Positions 11,924 to 21,890 of a DNA stretch of 64,000 bases are shown in pieces. How positions within the stretch are numbered: the stretch's first letter is position 1; each line of letters begins with the position of its first letter. The stretch covers positions 372,001-436,000 of the forward strand of contig QXEO01001036.1 of assembly GCA_007115705.1 (NCBI GenBank), given 5' to 3'. The position numbers were made by a program, and so were the translations under genes. The notes beneath the pieces are model-generated. The model worked only from the letters and a program-made list of their open reading frames with translations. It ran no database searches and was not told the origin of the DNA. Source of the DNA: Dactylis glomerata. Taxonomy: Eukaryota > Streptophyta > Magnoliopsida > Poales > Poaceae.

Positions 11924-14525
11924 GATGACCGTCCCCAAGCAGCAGCTTCTCGACCAATCTAGTTAGAAGTTAGAACTGTGGTGTGGTGCTTGATGTGTAT
12001 AGGGATTGTATGCAGGTTGAAGAAGAGTTGTTTTAGTTAGGTGTGTGTTGGTTTTGCTCGAGTTTCCCCCTTTCTGCTCGCTCTGAGGCTCATAGCTCTG
12101 TGGGTTTGCTACTTCCCGGGTAATGGTGTTGTCCATGAGTGAAGATTACGGAGATTAGAGCATCGTGTGTTTTCGGAGTAGCTAGTAGTCATGTGTAATA
12201 TACTTCACTTTGATGATGCTAGCAATGGGAATTAGCATGATTTATTCACTGTTCTGCTTCTGACTTCTGAGATTCATGCGTGTCCTCTCGTTTCATTTGC
12301 TGTGTCCAACTCTGAATTAAAATATTAAATTCAGACTGTATACACTGGGATGCACTGTTGGATACTACATGCTGCATTGTCAGTTTAGTTTGGAGCTTGT
12401 TTCCTGGTATCGGCTCCGCCGTGGCGGCGGAAACCATGCCCCTACGTATACGCACTCTTCACTCCCGCCGTCCGCCGTGAGAAATCGTCAGGCCAGATTG
12501 AATTGTCCAGCCGGTCCGCCGGCTCTCCATACGCCGGCAGCAAACCGCGCTTGATCCTGTCCTCGGACCCCCGCAGGCTTGTCACAGGTTGGCAGCGACG
12601 GCAGCCTCTGTTTTTCCGGCGCCTCGCGGGAGCGCCACTCAGCGCTTCCTGGGTGAATGATACTACGCACCTGCACGCGGATCAGCGGATGTGACTAACC
12701 ATTATCACCTGGAGGCTAGGACATACAGACAGACAGTCAGGCACAGACGCCGTCGCTGATGCAGCGCCATGACACGAGTCCACCGGGGTTGTGATCACTG
12801 ATCAGTGTTCAACTGTTCATAGAGAAGCGATATCGCCGATATGCTCCCACGATATAACCATTTTTTTTCAAAAGATGGATCGTATCTAAATGCCTTTTCC
12901 TGGTGATAATCAAACTAAATACACATAAGTAATGATTCAATCTTCAGTCGAGGAAATCTTTTGGAGCATCAGTACGTACGAGATATCATGCATGTATCTC
13001 TCGGCAGCCCGAACAAGATCCCCTCAATTAAAGTTGCTCCAGATTTGTTCAGTATAAAACACCTGTTATCTAATATGGTATGGCAGTATATCTTAAGCAG
13101 GCCAGTTTGCAGACTAGTATACCCGCAAAAGCATTTTGTTATTTTGTTAGCAAAACAGTAAGCAGTATAAGATCGTCACCACGTAGCAATTTGTTTCCAA
13201 AATACGGATCATATCTGAATGCCTATTTCTGGTGCTAATCAAACTAGATACACATAAGTAATGATCCAATCTTCAGTCGTGAAATCTTATGGAGCATCAG
13301 CACGTACGAGAAATCATGTATCTCTCAGCGGCCCAGACAAGATCCCCTCAATTCAAGTTGTCCCAGATTTGTTCAATATAATACTCCTGCTATCGAATGT
13401 GGTACTATGGCCGTATGGGTCATTAGAAATTCAGAACTCCTCCGTAGATCTTAAGCAGGCCAGTTTGCAGACTAGTATGCCCGCAAAAGCAATTCGTTAG
13501 CAAAACAGTAAGCCGTATCACATCGCCAACCACGTAGGAAGACCACTACAGGTGACCTGGCGAGAGTAATCGGCGGTTAGTAAAGTGTAGCTCGATCTTT
13601 GGAGCGATACGCAGAATGATTAGGGATCACAAGTTAGGCTGAAAGTTAACACTTGGATATATTAACGATCCGATCTGCAGATGAACTCGGTATCTGGTAC
13701 CAAACTACCGCCACCCAAAAAGCTGAAGATGCTCCATTTCAGATGTTGCCTTGCATGAAGATTGAAGAGGATCGAGTTGAGCTAATGGAAATTACCAATG
13801 AACAAACGTTACAGCACTTAGTTAGTTTGTGCTAGACATCTCCATAAATGGATTTATCAATATTAATAAGATACAATATACACCCAGTCTCTGCAACAAT
13901 AAAATATTAGAGCTCACATTCATCACGTGAGCGGTTCCGCAAACCATATCACACAAATGAGTAGCAGATCGTTATCGTCTCCCCACCCACTGCGAGTACT
14001 TGGAAGAGCTACTGCTACTGATAGTAGACGATCTCGACTCAACACGAGCATGCGAGATAATACCTTCTGAGCCTAACAGATCTGCAAGCACGACCACCTT
14101 GAATCCCCACGTCAACACCTTGTGCTAGACATCTGATTGATACCATAGATTTTGTTTATTTATAAGGTGTGAACGTTTGAATTTTAGGACATGGAGCCAA
14201 CGAAACAAATAGCATGCATTTTAGATATATGAATGTTCAGCCACACATTATGATAGTATGTCATGAACATAGAACGATAGTGCTAAGGCTCTGGCAAGTT
14301 TGCTTTGTGTTGTACTTATTTGAGAAGAAAAGTTAAACGGACGATCAAAGTTCAATACAACGTCACTGGCTCACTAAAGTATACATGCATAACTATCCAA
14401 AGCCTCTTAATATCAGAAACAAGTTGAGAAAAAAAGTCCAGAATTCACCGGAGAAAAGAGCAACTTTATGCATTTATTATGCAACTCTTGGTAGAGCAGA
14501 TTACAGAAAACCACCACATTTGAGG
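11924..14525 (+). repeat. Duplicated downstream region of C1, no gene seen
   Basis: This region matches 29295-31170, and its far end (14260-14525) matches 55511-55830. The first 300 bases are a likely 3' UTR with GTTGGTTTTGCTCGAGTTT. Position 12440-12700 holds a GC-rich block with about 130 bases not found in unit 2. An internal tandem duplication lies at 12868-13520. A short frame at 13653-13835 is not conserved in the other unit and is not called. Confidence 0.65.
12868..13520. repeat. Two-copy tandem repeat, period about 329 bp
   Basis: CACATAAGTAATGATTCAATCTTCAGTCGAG at about 12922 is repeated in diverged form at about 13251, with similarity along the whole period. The same two-copy structure occurs in unit 2 (about 30108-30700, period about 325). 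The tandem therefore predates the segmental duplication. No coding frame is shared. Confidence 0.75.
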
Positions 14526-14527
14526 TA

Positions 14528-14765
14528 CTCCCCCTCCAGAATTACCTTGTATTTTGGGTTTAGTTAAGGTCAGAAAAAATAAAGTTTAACCAAGCATATA
14601 GACAAAAATATCAGTATTTCTTGATAATGAATAAATATATATCATTGAAAAATTCAAACGTTGTACTTTCTAATGGCACAATTTTTATATTGTAAAATTT
14701 AGATTATATTTGTCAAAATAATAATCTAGAAATACGCGCAGACTTATACACTGAGTCAGAGAGAG
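14528..14765. mobile_element. Stowaway-like (Tc1/mariner) MITE
   Basis: The 238-bp AT-rich unit is flanked by TA on both sides (14526-14527 and 14766-14767). Its ends are CTCCCCCTCC and the reverse complement CTCTCTCTGA, which resemble the CTCCCTCC terminus of Stowaway elements. The matching position in unit 2 (about 55830) lacks it. The inverted repeats are imperfect, so the call is moderate. Confidence 0.6.
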
Positions 14766-15436
14766 TATTTTTGTTGATGAAGGGGCATATGGCCGATAAT
14801 AGCGACGCCCAACAGCCAGCACGTGACGTAGCCGCAGTGACGTCGTACGTGCACGGCAGAATGTTGCGGAAAAGCAGCAAGGCTTTCTCCTCCGGCCTTT
14901 CGGTTCGTTCCAGGCCTCTCAAAATGTAACTTTAAAGACTAGCATCGATCAAAAGCATTGACCCGGAAAGAAACGCTAAACCTAAACTGAGAGCGGCAGA
15001 ATATATACTTATGTTGTTAGGTCTACGAATCGCTCCAGGCATCTATCCATTTTAATCCTTAGTGAGCCGGTCTACGTGCTAGTGCGACCAGCCGGTGTGC
15101 TCTGAGGACTCAGGCGGTCAAGCGTCGTCCCCGGACGCTGTCGCCGTAGCCATTCGCCAGTTTCTCGTGTGGGATTCCATTCACTGGGACAAGCGCACCC
15201 GCCTTTCAGTTTCAGGACAAAACAAACGGTTGGTTCCAAATTGGACTGGTGCGTGCACGCATCATTGTGAAGTAGAAGTTGAGCTCGACGACCGTGGACC
15301 GACGCGGCGACGCCTCCGTGGAGTGAGGATGCATGGGCCGGAAGCGTTTGTGCGTTGAGCTTTCGCGTGTGCTGGAACCTGGCTGCCTCCCAGCTCCGAC
15401 AGAATCGATCGATCGGATAAAAGCGCATCTTTGAAC
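14766..15436. repeat. Duplicated spacer between C and P, unit 1
   Basis: This spacer matches 56660-57375. It contains a cluster of ACGT elements (14820-14854) and a conserved block around 15330-15400 (CTTTCGCGTGTGCTGGAACCTGG). Frames on either strand are not conserved between the two units and are not called as genes. Confidence 0.6.
14820..14854. promoter_or_regulatory. ACGT-core cluster (bZIP-type sites), unit 1
   Basis: Within 35 bases are CACGTGACGT, GTGACGTCGTACGTGC and overlapping ACGT cores. G-box and TGACG types are known targets of plant bZIP factors. The cluster has the same length and nearly the same sequence at 56684-56718 although both units carry many insertions nearby. Which gene it serves is unclear; it is between C and P. 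Confidence 0.4.
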
Positions 15437-16046
15437 TAGGGATGTGAATTCTTTTTTCATATCCCTTACCATATGTTTTCATCGGATACGGATCATAAAA
15501 AACAGAGCAAATTCAGACCAGATATACAGAAAAATTATCGCATAAATACGTGCAACAAGATATATTTGCACTACTCCAAACAACGCGAAATAAATTATAC
15601 AGTGTCAAAAATTGTTCAAATTTTCACCAATGTGAAGTTGATAGTACTTAATAGCATTACAGGAAGACGAAGGCCATACTTCAATAATTATTTGTTTTGC
15701 GATTTCTTATGAAGAAATAAAACTGAGGAAACAAGCAGGCTAGAATAAACGTACACAGTGATTATGTTAATGCTAGGGTTATATGTTCTATATAATGATG
15801 GTCATTTGGCAACTAATTGGGTACTTGTGACGACTAGGCTAATTTAATTGGATTATTCTAATTGAGAATGTCAAATAATCCATATCCGCTGGATAATAGC
15901 AGTATCATATCCGCCGGATATCCGTATGAACAATATCCATATTTGCGTCCATATCCATCGGATTTGAATAATTGCATATCGTATCCTTCAAAATGGATGC
16001 GAATGTATGTTCGGGGTGGAGATTATCCATACCATTTACGCCCCTA
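15437..16046. mobile_element. Non-autonomous hAT-like DNA element
   Basis: The termini TAGGGATGTGAA and, in reverse complement, TAGGGGCGTAAA form short imperfect inverted repeats of the kind seen in hAT elements. The 8-bp flanks CTTTGAAC and TCTAGAAC are a possible degraded duplication (five of eight match). The interior is AT-rich with repeated ATATCC/GGATAT words and has no transposase. It is absent from the matching place in unit 2 (about 57375). Confidence 0.5.
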
Positions 16047-16531
16047 TCTAGAACTTGCGCCGGCCGCGAACCTGACTATTCTTTTCTGCTTGAGATTTAC
16101 TGTAGAACGATAGAGAAAATAGAATTAGTGTAATGTGTTAAATATATTATTGAGCCTCTCGAATAAATATATAGAAGTATAAGACTTGGAGACTAAGAAG
16201 GGACATGGTGTTTTGGCTCATAGGAGCAAATGCACCTATTATGAAAATACATATTAAATGCATTTTTTTAAAAATGAAAAAATTGAACAAAAAATTCTGG
16301 GTATGCATATGAACAATCTATGTCCATCCATCAAAGTTTTGGTGAGAAAGGACATTTTTTGTGGCCTGTGTAAAAATGAAAAAAAACAGTTACTTAAATA
16401 GCAAAATGGATTTTTGACTAAGAAGGCTCTTCTAGAGATAACAAGGGTACGGATAACAAATCCTAAATTACCAAATACTAGTATATGTACGCCAAATATA
16501 TCTCTAACGTTTACTTCAGTTTTATTGCATT
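16047..16531. other. AT-rich spacer, nothing recognised
   Basis: No coding frame, tRNA or clear transposon end is seen. The stretch is not obviously present in unit 2, so it may be remains of another insertion. Confidence 0.4.
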
Positions 16532-16540
16532 TCAATCTAT

Positions 16541-16744
16541 GGATTTGTCTATGTGTCAGTCGTCTGAGAAATAGTTATTTCTCAGTCACTCTAAATGCAA
16601 CCGTAGTTTAAAGAAAAGTGCAACCGCAACGAGTTGCACTTTTCTGTTAGAAAAGTGCAATTGCACTTTTCTACGAGAAAAGTACAACTGATGCGTATTT
16701 TTTTGGGTGACTGAGAAATTGTCGTCTGTTACTTAGCAAATCCG
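16541..16744. mobile_element. Mutator-type MITE with 9-bp target duplication
   Basis: The 204-bp unit is flanked by TCAATCTAT at 16532-16540 and 16745-16753, and a nine-base duplication is typical of Mutator-like elements. The ends GGATTTGTCTATG and the reverse complement CGGATTTGCTAAG are inverted repeats. Inside are palindromic copies of GAAAAGTGCAA. It sits in the upstream copy of the duplicated P1 promoter. Confidence 0.7.
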
Positions 16745-17152
16745 TCAATCTATTGTGCCAAAGTAAAACACATTTGAAGCTTAACGGCGGTCGGCGACGC
16801 ACTGCGGCGCAAATCTCAAAGCAGAACGAACGGTGTCGCCGGATCTCCCGGAAGAAAGGCATTTCACCACCGGCCGGGCTTTGTCCCTTTCCATGTAGTA
16901 GTGGGAACGCGAGCGGCAAAGTTTCAGCACGCCCAGCGAAGACCCACCATGGCGCACAGTCACCACCACCTGCTCCCCCCAGGCCCCGACACCGACTCGG
17001 CTTTGCGCTTAAACAAAACCGCCACGGTCTTGGCCACCTCCACTCCAGTCCACATTCCCGCAAGTGATCATCACTCCCTCGCGGCCTCGCCCCGTCCATC
17101 CACGACCACGCCCGATCTCGGGCCCCAGATGCGCACCTCGGGCCAGCTCGGC

Positions 17153-17160
17153 TATTTATA
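17153..17160 (+). promoter_or_regulatory. Upstream TATA box of P1 (promoter copy a)
   Basis: TATTTATA is followed by GCGCCAGTTCCATGCTCAGAA, identical to the context of the proximal box at 17682. If used, it would give a leader of roughly 600 bases reaching through promoter copy b. Confidence 0.5.
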
Positions 17161-17681
17161 GCGCCAGTTCCATGCTCAGAACACACACGCGCAAGTCTAT
17201 CGTTTTTGAGATGGTTTTATTGCATTTCTATCGTACTACCAAAGTGAAGGACGGTGAAGCTTAAGTCTGGCAGTTGATGACGCATTGTGGCACAAATCCC
17301 AAAGCAGAACGGACGGTATCACCGGATCTCCCGGAAGACAGGCTTTTCACCACCGCCGGGCTTTGTCCGTTTCCATGCAGTAGTGGGAACGCGAGCGGAA
17401 AAGTTTGAGGCACGCCCAGCGAGGTTCACCAAGGCACACAGTCGCCACCACCAGTGAGGCCCCGACACCGACTCGGCTTTGCGCTTAAACAAAACCGCCA
17501 CGGTCTTGGCCACTTCCGCTCCAGTCCACACTCCGTCGATCGAGCGATCAAGTCCAAGCAAGTCGTACACTCCGATACTCCATCTCGGCTTAGCCCCATC
17601 CATGTCCATCCACGACGACGCCCGGCCGGTTGGTTGTGGTTGTGCAGTGGGACCCACATGCGTACCTCGGCCAAGCTGGGC

Positions 17682-17689
17682 TATTTATA
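17682..17689 (+). promoter_or_regulatory. Proximal TATA box of P1 (promoter copy b)
   Basis: TATTTATA lies 132 bases before the P1 start codon. It is the likely main promoter, because spacing to the start matches that in P2. The matching position in P2 has lost the box. Confidence 0.65.
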
Positions 17690-17813
17690 GCGCCAGTTCC
17701 ATGCTCAGAACACACACACACGCGCGCGCTTCCTAGCTCCCCCCAAATCTCACAGAGCGCAGCCGCAGGATGCCGGTAGCAACCTAGTACGCCTGCCTCT
17801 CGAATCTCGATCA

Positions 17814-18041
17814 ATGTCGGCTAGCGGCGGCGCTCCGGTCAGCCGCGGCATGGTCACCAAGACGCCGTCGGGGAACCCGCCGCCGCGGAGGGGGCAGGTC
17901 AAGGAGGCCATCGCCAAGCAGATCGCCGCGGCGGCGGCTTCGGTGCTCGTCTGCGACGCGGGCGGCGGCAGCGGCGGCAAGAAATTAGCCGGGGCCAAAA
18001 TACTGCCCTCCCCGCCCGGTTCTGCCGCCAAGAAGAAATGA
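17814..18041 (+). CDS. Small basic protein P1 (75 aa), RGQ-motif family, function unknown
   Basis: The protein has a short Ser/Gly N-terminus, the core PPPRRGQVKEAIAK at residues 22-35, an Ala run continuing a predicted helix (residues 32-46), a single Cys at 47, a Gly-rich linker and a Lys-rich tail ending KKK. Net charge is about +10. There is no signal peptide. The start is the first ATG after the proximal TATA box and is shared with P2. Residues 12-52 are identical in P1 and P2 while seven codons differ silently, which argues for purifying selection on a translated product. A basic tail could support nuclear targeting or nucleic-acid or membrane binding, but this is inference only. The family is not recognised. 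Confidence 0.72.
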   Translation: MSASGGAPVSRGMVTKTPSGNPPPRRGQVKEAIAKQIAAAAASVLVCDAGGGSGGKKLAGAKILPSPPGSAAKKK

Positions 18042-18804
18042 CAAGCCGACGACGAAGGAAAGTGCAGCTATATTGTCAATGACAATTTGTCATCATCACG
18101 TATGTTTTTTTCTCGCGTGTGTGTCGTATGGTATGAACCTTGTAAACAACCCTGGTCATTTTAGGCGCAGATCGGCAGATGGACCGGCGGATAACGCTAC
18201 TTGGTTTCTTCCTGTAGCGTCGACCTGCAGGGGCGTTCAGCGGTGTTCCTGTAATGTTATTTAGTACTAAGTAGTACTTGACTGTACCAAGCAGGGGCGT
18301 TCCTGCTTGTGTTGTCTTCTCGTTGTTGTACCATGTACTCCGTATGTGGATGGTCGGCAAGTATTATCACATGATCTTTCCTTGCTTGGTGCAATTGTAC
18401 TGCTCTGGTTCCACTGATGTTAATTAATCATGATATTGCTGCATTCTACCTGAATGTGTTACAGTAGCTCTGTACGAAACTCTGTGAAGGGCAGAGCATG
18501 AGTTGAGCGCCACAAGAATTCATGCATGGCCCACAATCGAGTCTATCCAGGATGACCCAACAATTCGAGATTAACAAAGCAGAAACGAATGAACAAAAAT
18601 AGAAGAGTATATGCAGATTCCTGATGCACGGATCAACTCAGCCTCGGGTCATCTCAGATCCACAAAGAAAATCAAAGCGGGCACCACTTATAAAATAGGT
18701 TTGCATCAAAGTTTATCTTTTAGGTTTGCACAAGGCAAGAAAAACTTTAGTGGTGTTATTCACAACTAGCAAAATAATCCTTGCAAAGATAACAACATAA
18801 CTTG
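18042..18804 (+). repeat. P1 3' flank and start of duplication unit 2, no gene
   Basis: 18042-18300 is the likely 3' UTR; its first part is also seen after P2. 18310-18610 matches 5291-5659 and 62745-63045. From about 18620 the sequence matches the 3' flank of gene B (10150 and 63080). The junction between units therefore lies near 18610-18660. Confidence 0.7.
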
Positions 18805-20066
18805 AGTAAATGACGCAAAACTACCACATTTGGGACAGTCATGTCAAAAAAATACCACTTTTACGCCGAGCGACACATAACTACCACTTTTGAGACATGC
18901 TCGTGACAAGAAGCACTGATTTTTCGATTTAGTGATGTTAACACGTTTTCTGACCAGCCGGACCCACCTATCAGGTCTAGTGGCAAAATAATAACGAATG
19001 CGAGCTCTGACAAGGATTTCTAAATGTTTTTTATAATTTTCCAAGGACCTAATTGCAAAATACTCATGTCCCCGCGGGCAGGTCCTCACCTGGGTGGCCG
19101 GCGAGCATCCTCCAGCGCAACGCCGCCGGATCCTCTCTCCTCCAGTGTGACGTCGGCTCCTCTCACCTCCAGCGCGCCGCCGGCGGGGCCCCGTGCCTCC
19201 ATTCCCCCACCTCCACCGCGCCACCGGCGGGCACCGGTGCCTCCATCCCCCACCTCCAGCGCAACGCCGCCGCCTCCCCCCACCTCCAGCGCGCCGGCGG
19301 CGAGCCCCCGTGCCTCTACCCCCCACCTCCAACGCGCCGCCGGCGGTCCCCCAGCCTCCATCCCCCACCTGGCCGCGCCGCACGAGTCGCATGCCTGGCC
19401 GCCGGGTCAGGCGCCAGTGAGTTCGTCGCCCACGATCTGTTTTAGGAGGCTGATTCCAGGAGGTTGCCGGAGTAGATACGGGTGAGATCCGCCGGAGGAG
19501 TTCCTCTGCCCCGTCTACGACATGCTATATTGCTAATGGCCGACACTCCCCATGCCCGCCCGCCCGCGCCAGCCCCCGCGTTGACCTAGACGAGATCGCC
19601 GGTCTCGAGTTCCTCCGCTCCGCCGGTTGCTGGATCCGTGAAGAAGCCCGCCGTCAGATCTCTCTCTGTGCAGTCCCGAAGCCCCAGCTCACCACCGGTG
19701 CGGCTCCGGCCACGAGCAGCCTCTGTCGCTCGGTTTGCGGTGGTTCTGGTCTAGTACCGCGCTCGGAGGCGGCGGCGCGCCGGACAGCACTTGCTGTGCG
19801 CAGAGAGGAAGGATAGAGAAGTAGAAGAAATAATTAATAGAGGTTGTTTTTGCAAAATTGGCATTCATTAGATGTTAGTTTTTGCCACCTAAACTTGACA
19901 GGTGGGCCCGGCTAGTCAGAAAACGTGTTAACACCGCTAAAACGAAAAATCAGTGCTCCTTGTCACGAGTCTGCCTCAAAAGTGGTATTTATGTGTCGCT
20001 CCGCGCAAAAGTGGTAGTTTTCTGACATAAATGCCTCAAATATGGTAGTTTTGCGTCATTTACTCA
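18805..20066. mobile_element. Mutator-like element with GC-rich interior (possible Pack-MULE)
   Basis: The element has long imperfect inverted repeats of about 120 bases (AGTAAATGACGCAAAACTACCA at the left, its complement at the right). It is flanked by CATAACTTG at 18796-18804 and 20067-20075, a nine-base duplication. Copy 3 of the host (63245) shows the empty site. The interior (about 19050-19800) is GC-rich with runs of CCTCCA repeats and no transposase, as in Pack-MULEs that carry gene fragments. No parent gene is recognised, and the long Pro-rich frames there are low-complexity. Confidence 0.75.
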
Positions 20067-20183
20067 CATAACTTGGACAAGGACAACACAGGAAACATTG
20101 ATTGTCATGTGTTCATAACACTACAGGGCATCATCAATTAATCATATTGCTCCCCCCAAAACAGATGATGGTCATATTCTCTT

Positions 20184-21500
20184 TTTTCGGGAACAAGCAG
20201 GAGAGCTGCTCGTCATTGTATTAAGTTTACGAGAGAAAACGTGATCCAGTTTATACGGGAAACCGGACCTAAAAACCATATATATGAAGCCAACCGGCAG
20301 ACGACGCACACCCAAAGCACACACGCATTGCCTAACTCCCGGCCAACAGGCACACGATCAGGACACAGCGCGTCAAGACCGCATCACAACTGAAACAACA
20401 ACTCAGAAGAAACCCTAGCTCCAGGATGGCACACATCAACGTACATCCCACCCGAAGCGCCTAGAGATCGGCAAGTGAACGGAAGGATGTGACCAGACCC
20501 AAGGATAACGCCGTCCAAGCAAGGTTGGCACCAGTATTACATTGCACTCAAGACGCCCACAATCCTAGTAGCGGTCGACCTTGGTTCCGAAGGCCAAAAT
20601 GGGACTCCACAAGCAACCCAGACAGCACCTCCACCGAGGGAACGACGCAAAAGCGACGCCACTACCTGAACCAAAAGGTCTAGGGTTTCCCCCGTTGCTC
20701 GAGAGGGGAAGGATGGAAGGACCTAAACGACGCCTTCAAGAAGGGAACAACGCCCGCAGGTGTCGTCGTCGTCCTGCAACAGCATTGGGCTTCTCCCAGC
20801 CCTACCATCAAGCCCACAATCCATCAGGAAGCACCCTGGAACCAATAGCCGAACACACCACGAAGGAGAAGCTGGGCAAGGGAGGCGACAACCTAAACGA
20901 ACTTCACCCGGACAGTCCTAGAACACTATCGGCCCTCCAACCACATACCCGTGTTGGTAGGCAAGCAGTAGGGGCGAGATGACGCCACGAGCAACCTGCA
21001 GAAGAGCGCCCTGCCAAGGGCCACCCAGCATGAGGCCGCGGCCCGCATCAAACCTAGATCAGGCCCAGATCTGGCCCGACCCAGATCGGGCCCTCAAGCA
21101 CTCCCGCCACCGGCAGCATAGTGCCAGCCGCACCACTGCACCACCGTCTTCCAACGCGTCGGCGCTGCCCTGCCTGACGAGCGGCCCAGATCGGGCTCCC
21201 GCAGTCGCCGCTAGAGCCAGCGCGCAACCGCTCGTCTTGCCCGCGCGACCACCACCGGGAGCATCACCATCAGCGACAGGTTGCCGGAGGGCTGCACGAT
21301 GGCGCGGTGCAGACCAGCCCGAGCACCACCACCACCCGCCGCACACGCCCCGCGAGGCGCCACCACGATGAGCCAGTCTGTCCCTGCCGGCGCCCGTCCG
21401 CTGCGAGGGCTTCGCCCTGCGGCTTCCTTCGGGGTGGGAGGGGTTGAGGGAGGAGGAGGAGTAAGGGGAGCGCTAGGGTTTGGGTAAGCCGGGGGTCGGC
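20184..21500 (-). mobile_element. GC-rich non-autonomous non-LTR retroelement
   Basis: Flanking repeats ATGGTCATATTCTCTT (20168-20183) and ATGGTCATAGTCTCTT (21501-21516) differ at one base, and unit 3 (63352) shows the uninterrupted site. A poly-T run at the left is a poly-A tail on the minus strand, preceded by a LINE-like 3' end (complement of AGCAGGAGAGCTGCTCGTC). The 5' side at about 21470 begins like a plant transcript leader (AACCCTAGCGCTCC). The 1.3 kb body has no reverse transcriptase, so it must have been moved in trans by a LINE. Confidence 0.65.
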
Positions 21501-21632
21501 ATGGTCATAGTCTCTTAAAACTATGGTCCACTTGCATCTATGCTCCACCCTTTCGTTTCTAAAGAAAGTAGGTCGGTCTGGAGCGCAAAAATGTAGTACG
21601 GCTTCTCAATGACCATCTAGGGTGCTTCCTAT

Positions 21633-21821
21633 TCAAGATGATGTCTCCTTCCCTGGTTCTTGAATTTGAATGGAAGTTCTCGACATGCTTGCTTCAAGTT
21701 CATTTAATTCATCAAGGTCTAGGTCATCGTCGTCATCTATATCTTCGTCATCTATCTCCGCGTCGCCCTCTTCGCCATTACAGGTTGATGAGCTTGGGAC
21801 CTCATCCTGACTTTTCTTGCC
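21633..21821 (-). CDS. Terminal exon of unknown acidic protein B, copy 2
   Basis: After a splice-acceptor-like TTTTTTGCAG the frame starts GKKSQDEVPSSSTCNGEEGD. It runs through an Asp-rich block (EDIDDDDDLDLDELNELEA) and ends at a stop after ETSS, 62 residues in all. The frame is intact and matches B3 at most positions. The C-terminus is hydrophilic and probably disordered, followed by a short Leu-rich stretch. Upstream exons were not found; a TRIM array is inserted 70 bases beyond the exon start. I do not recognise the protein. It may be an exon fragment carried by the duplication rather than a working gene. Confidence 0.45.
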   Translation of the reverse strand, partial: GKKSQDEVPSSSTCNGEEGDAEIDDEDIDDDDDLDLDELNELEASMSRTSIQIQEPGKETSS

Positions 21822-21890
21822 CTGCAAAAAAAGGTATAGAACATAAACATCAATACATAGAATAACATATTGAATACAATTTGTGCAAAC

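Larger units (their letters stand above)
16754..17740 (+). repeat. Tandem direct duplication of the P1 promoter
   Basis: Copy a (about 16754-17209, with its first bases before the MITE at about 16520) and copy b (about 17210-17740) match along their length. Shared blocks are GGATCTCCCGGAAGA, CTCGGCTTTGCGCTTAAAC, AAACCGCCACGGTCTTGGCC and TATTTATAGCGCCAGTTCC. Copy a ends before the start codon, so only promoter and 5' leader are doubled. P2 has a single copy at about 59370-59790. Confidence 0.85.

Noticed and set aside
16671..17736. Overlapping frames on both strands of 80-170 codons upstream of P1
   Set aside because: They fall in the duplicated promoter, change between copy a and copy b, and are not kept in front of P2.
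19024..21371. Several 130-150 codon Pro/Ala/Arg-rich frames
   Set aside because: GC-rich sequence gives long open frames by chance in all frames. They lie inside the Mutator-like element and the GC-rich retroelement and show no motif.
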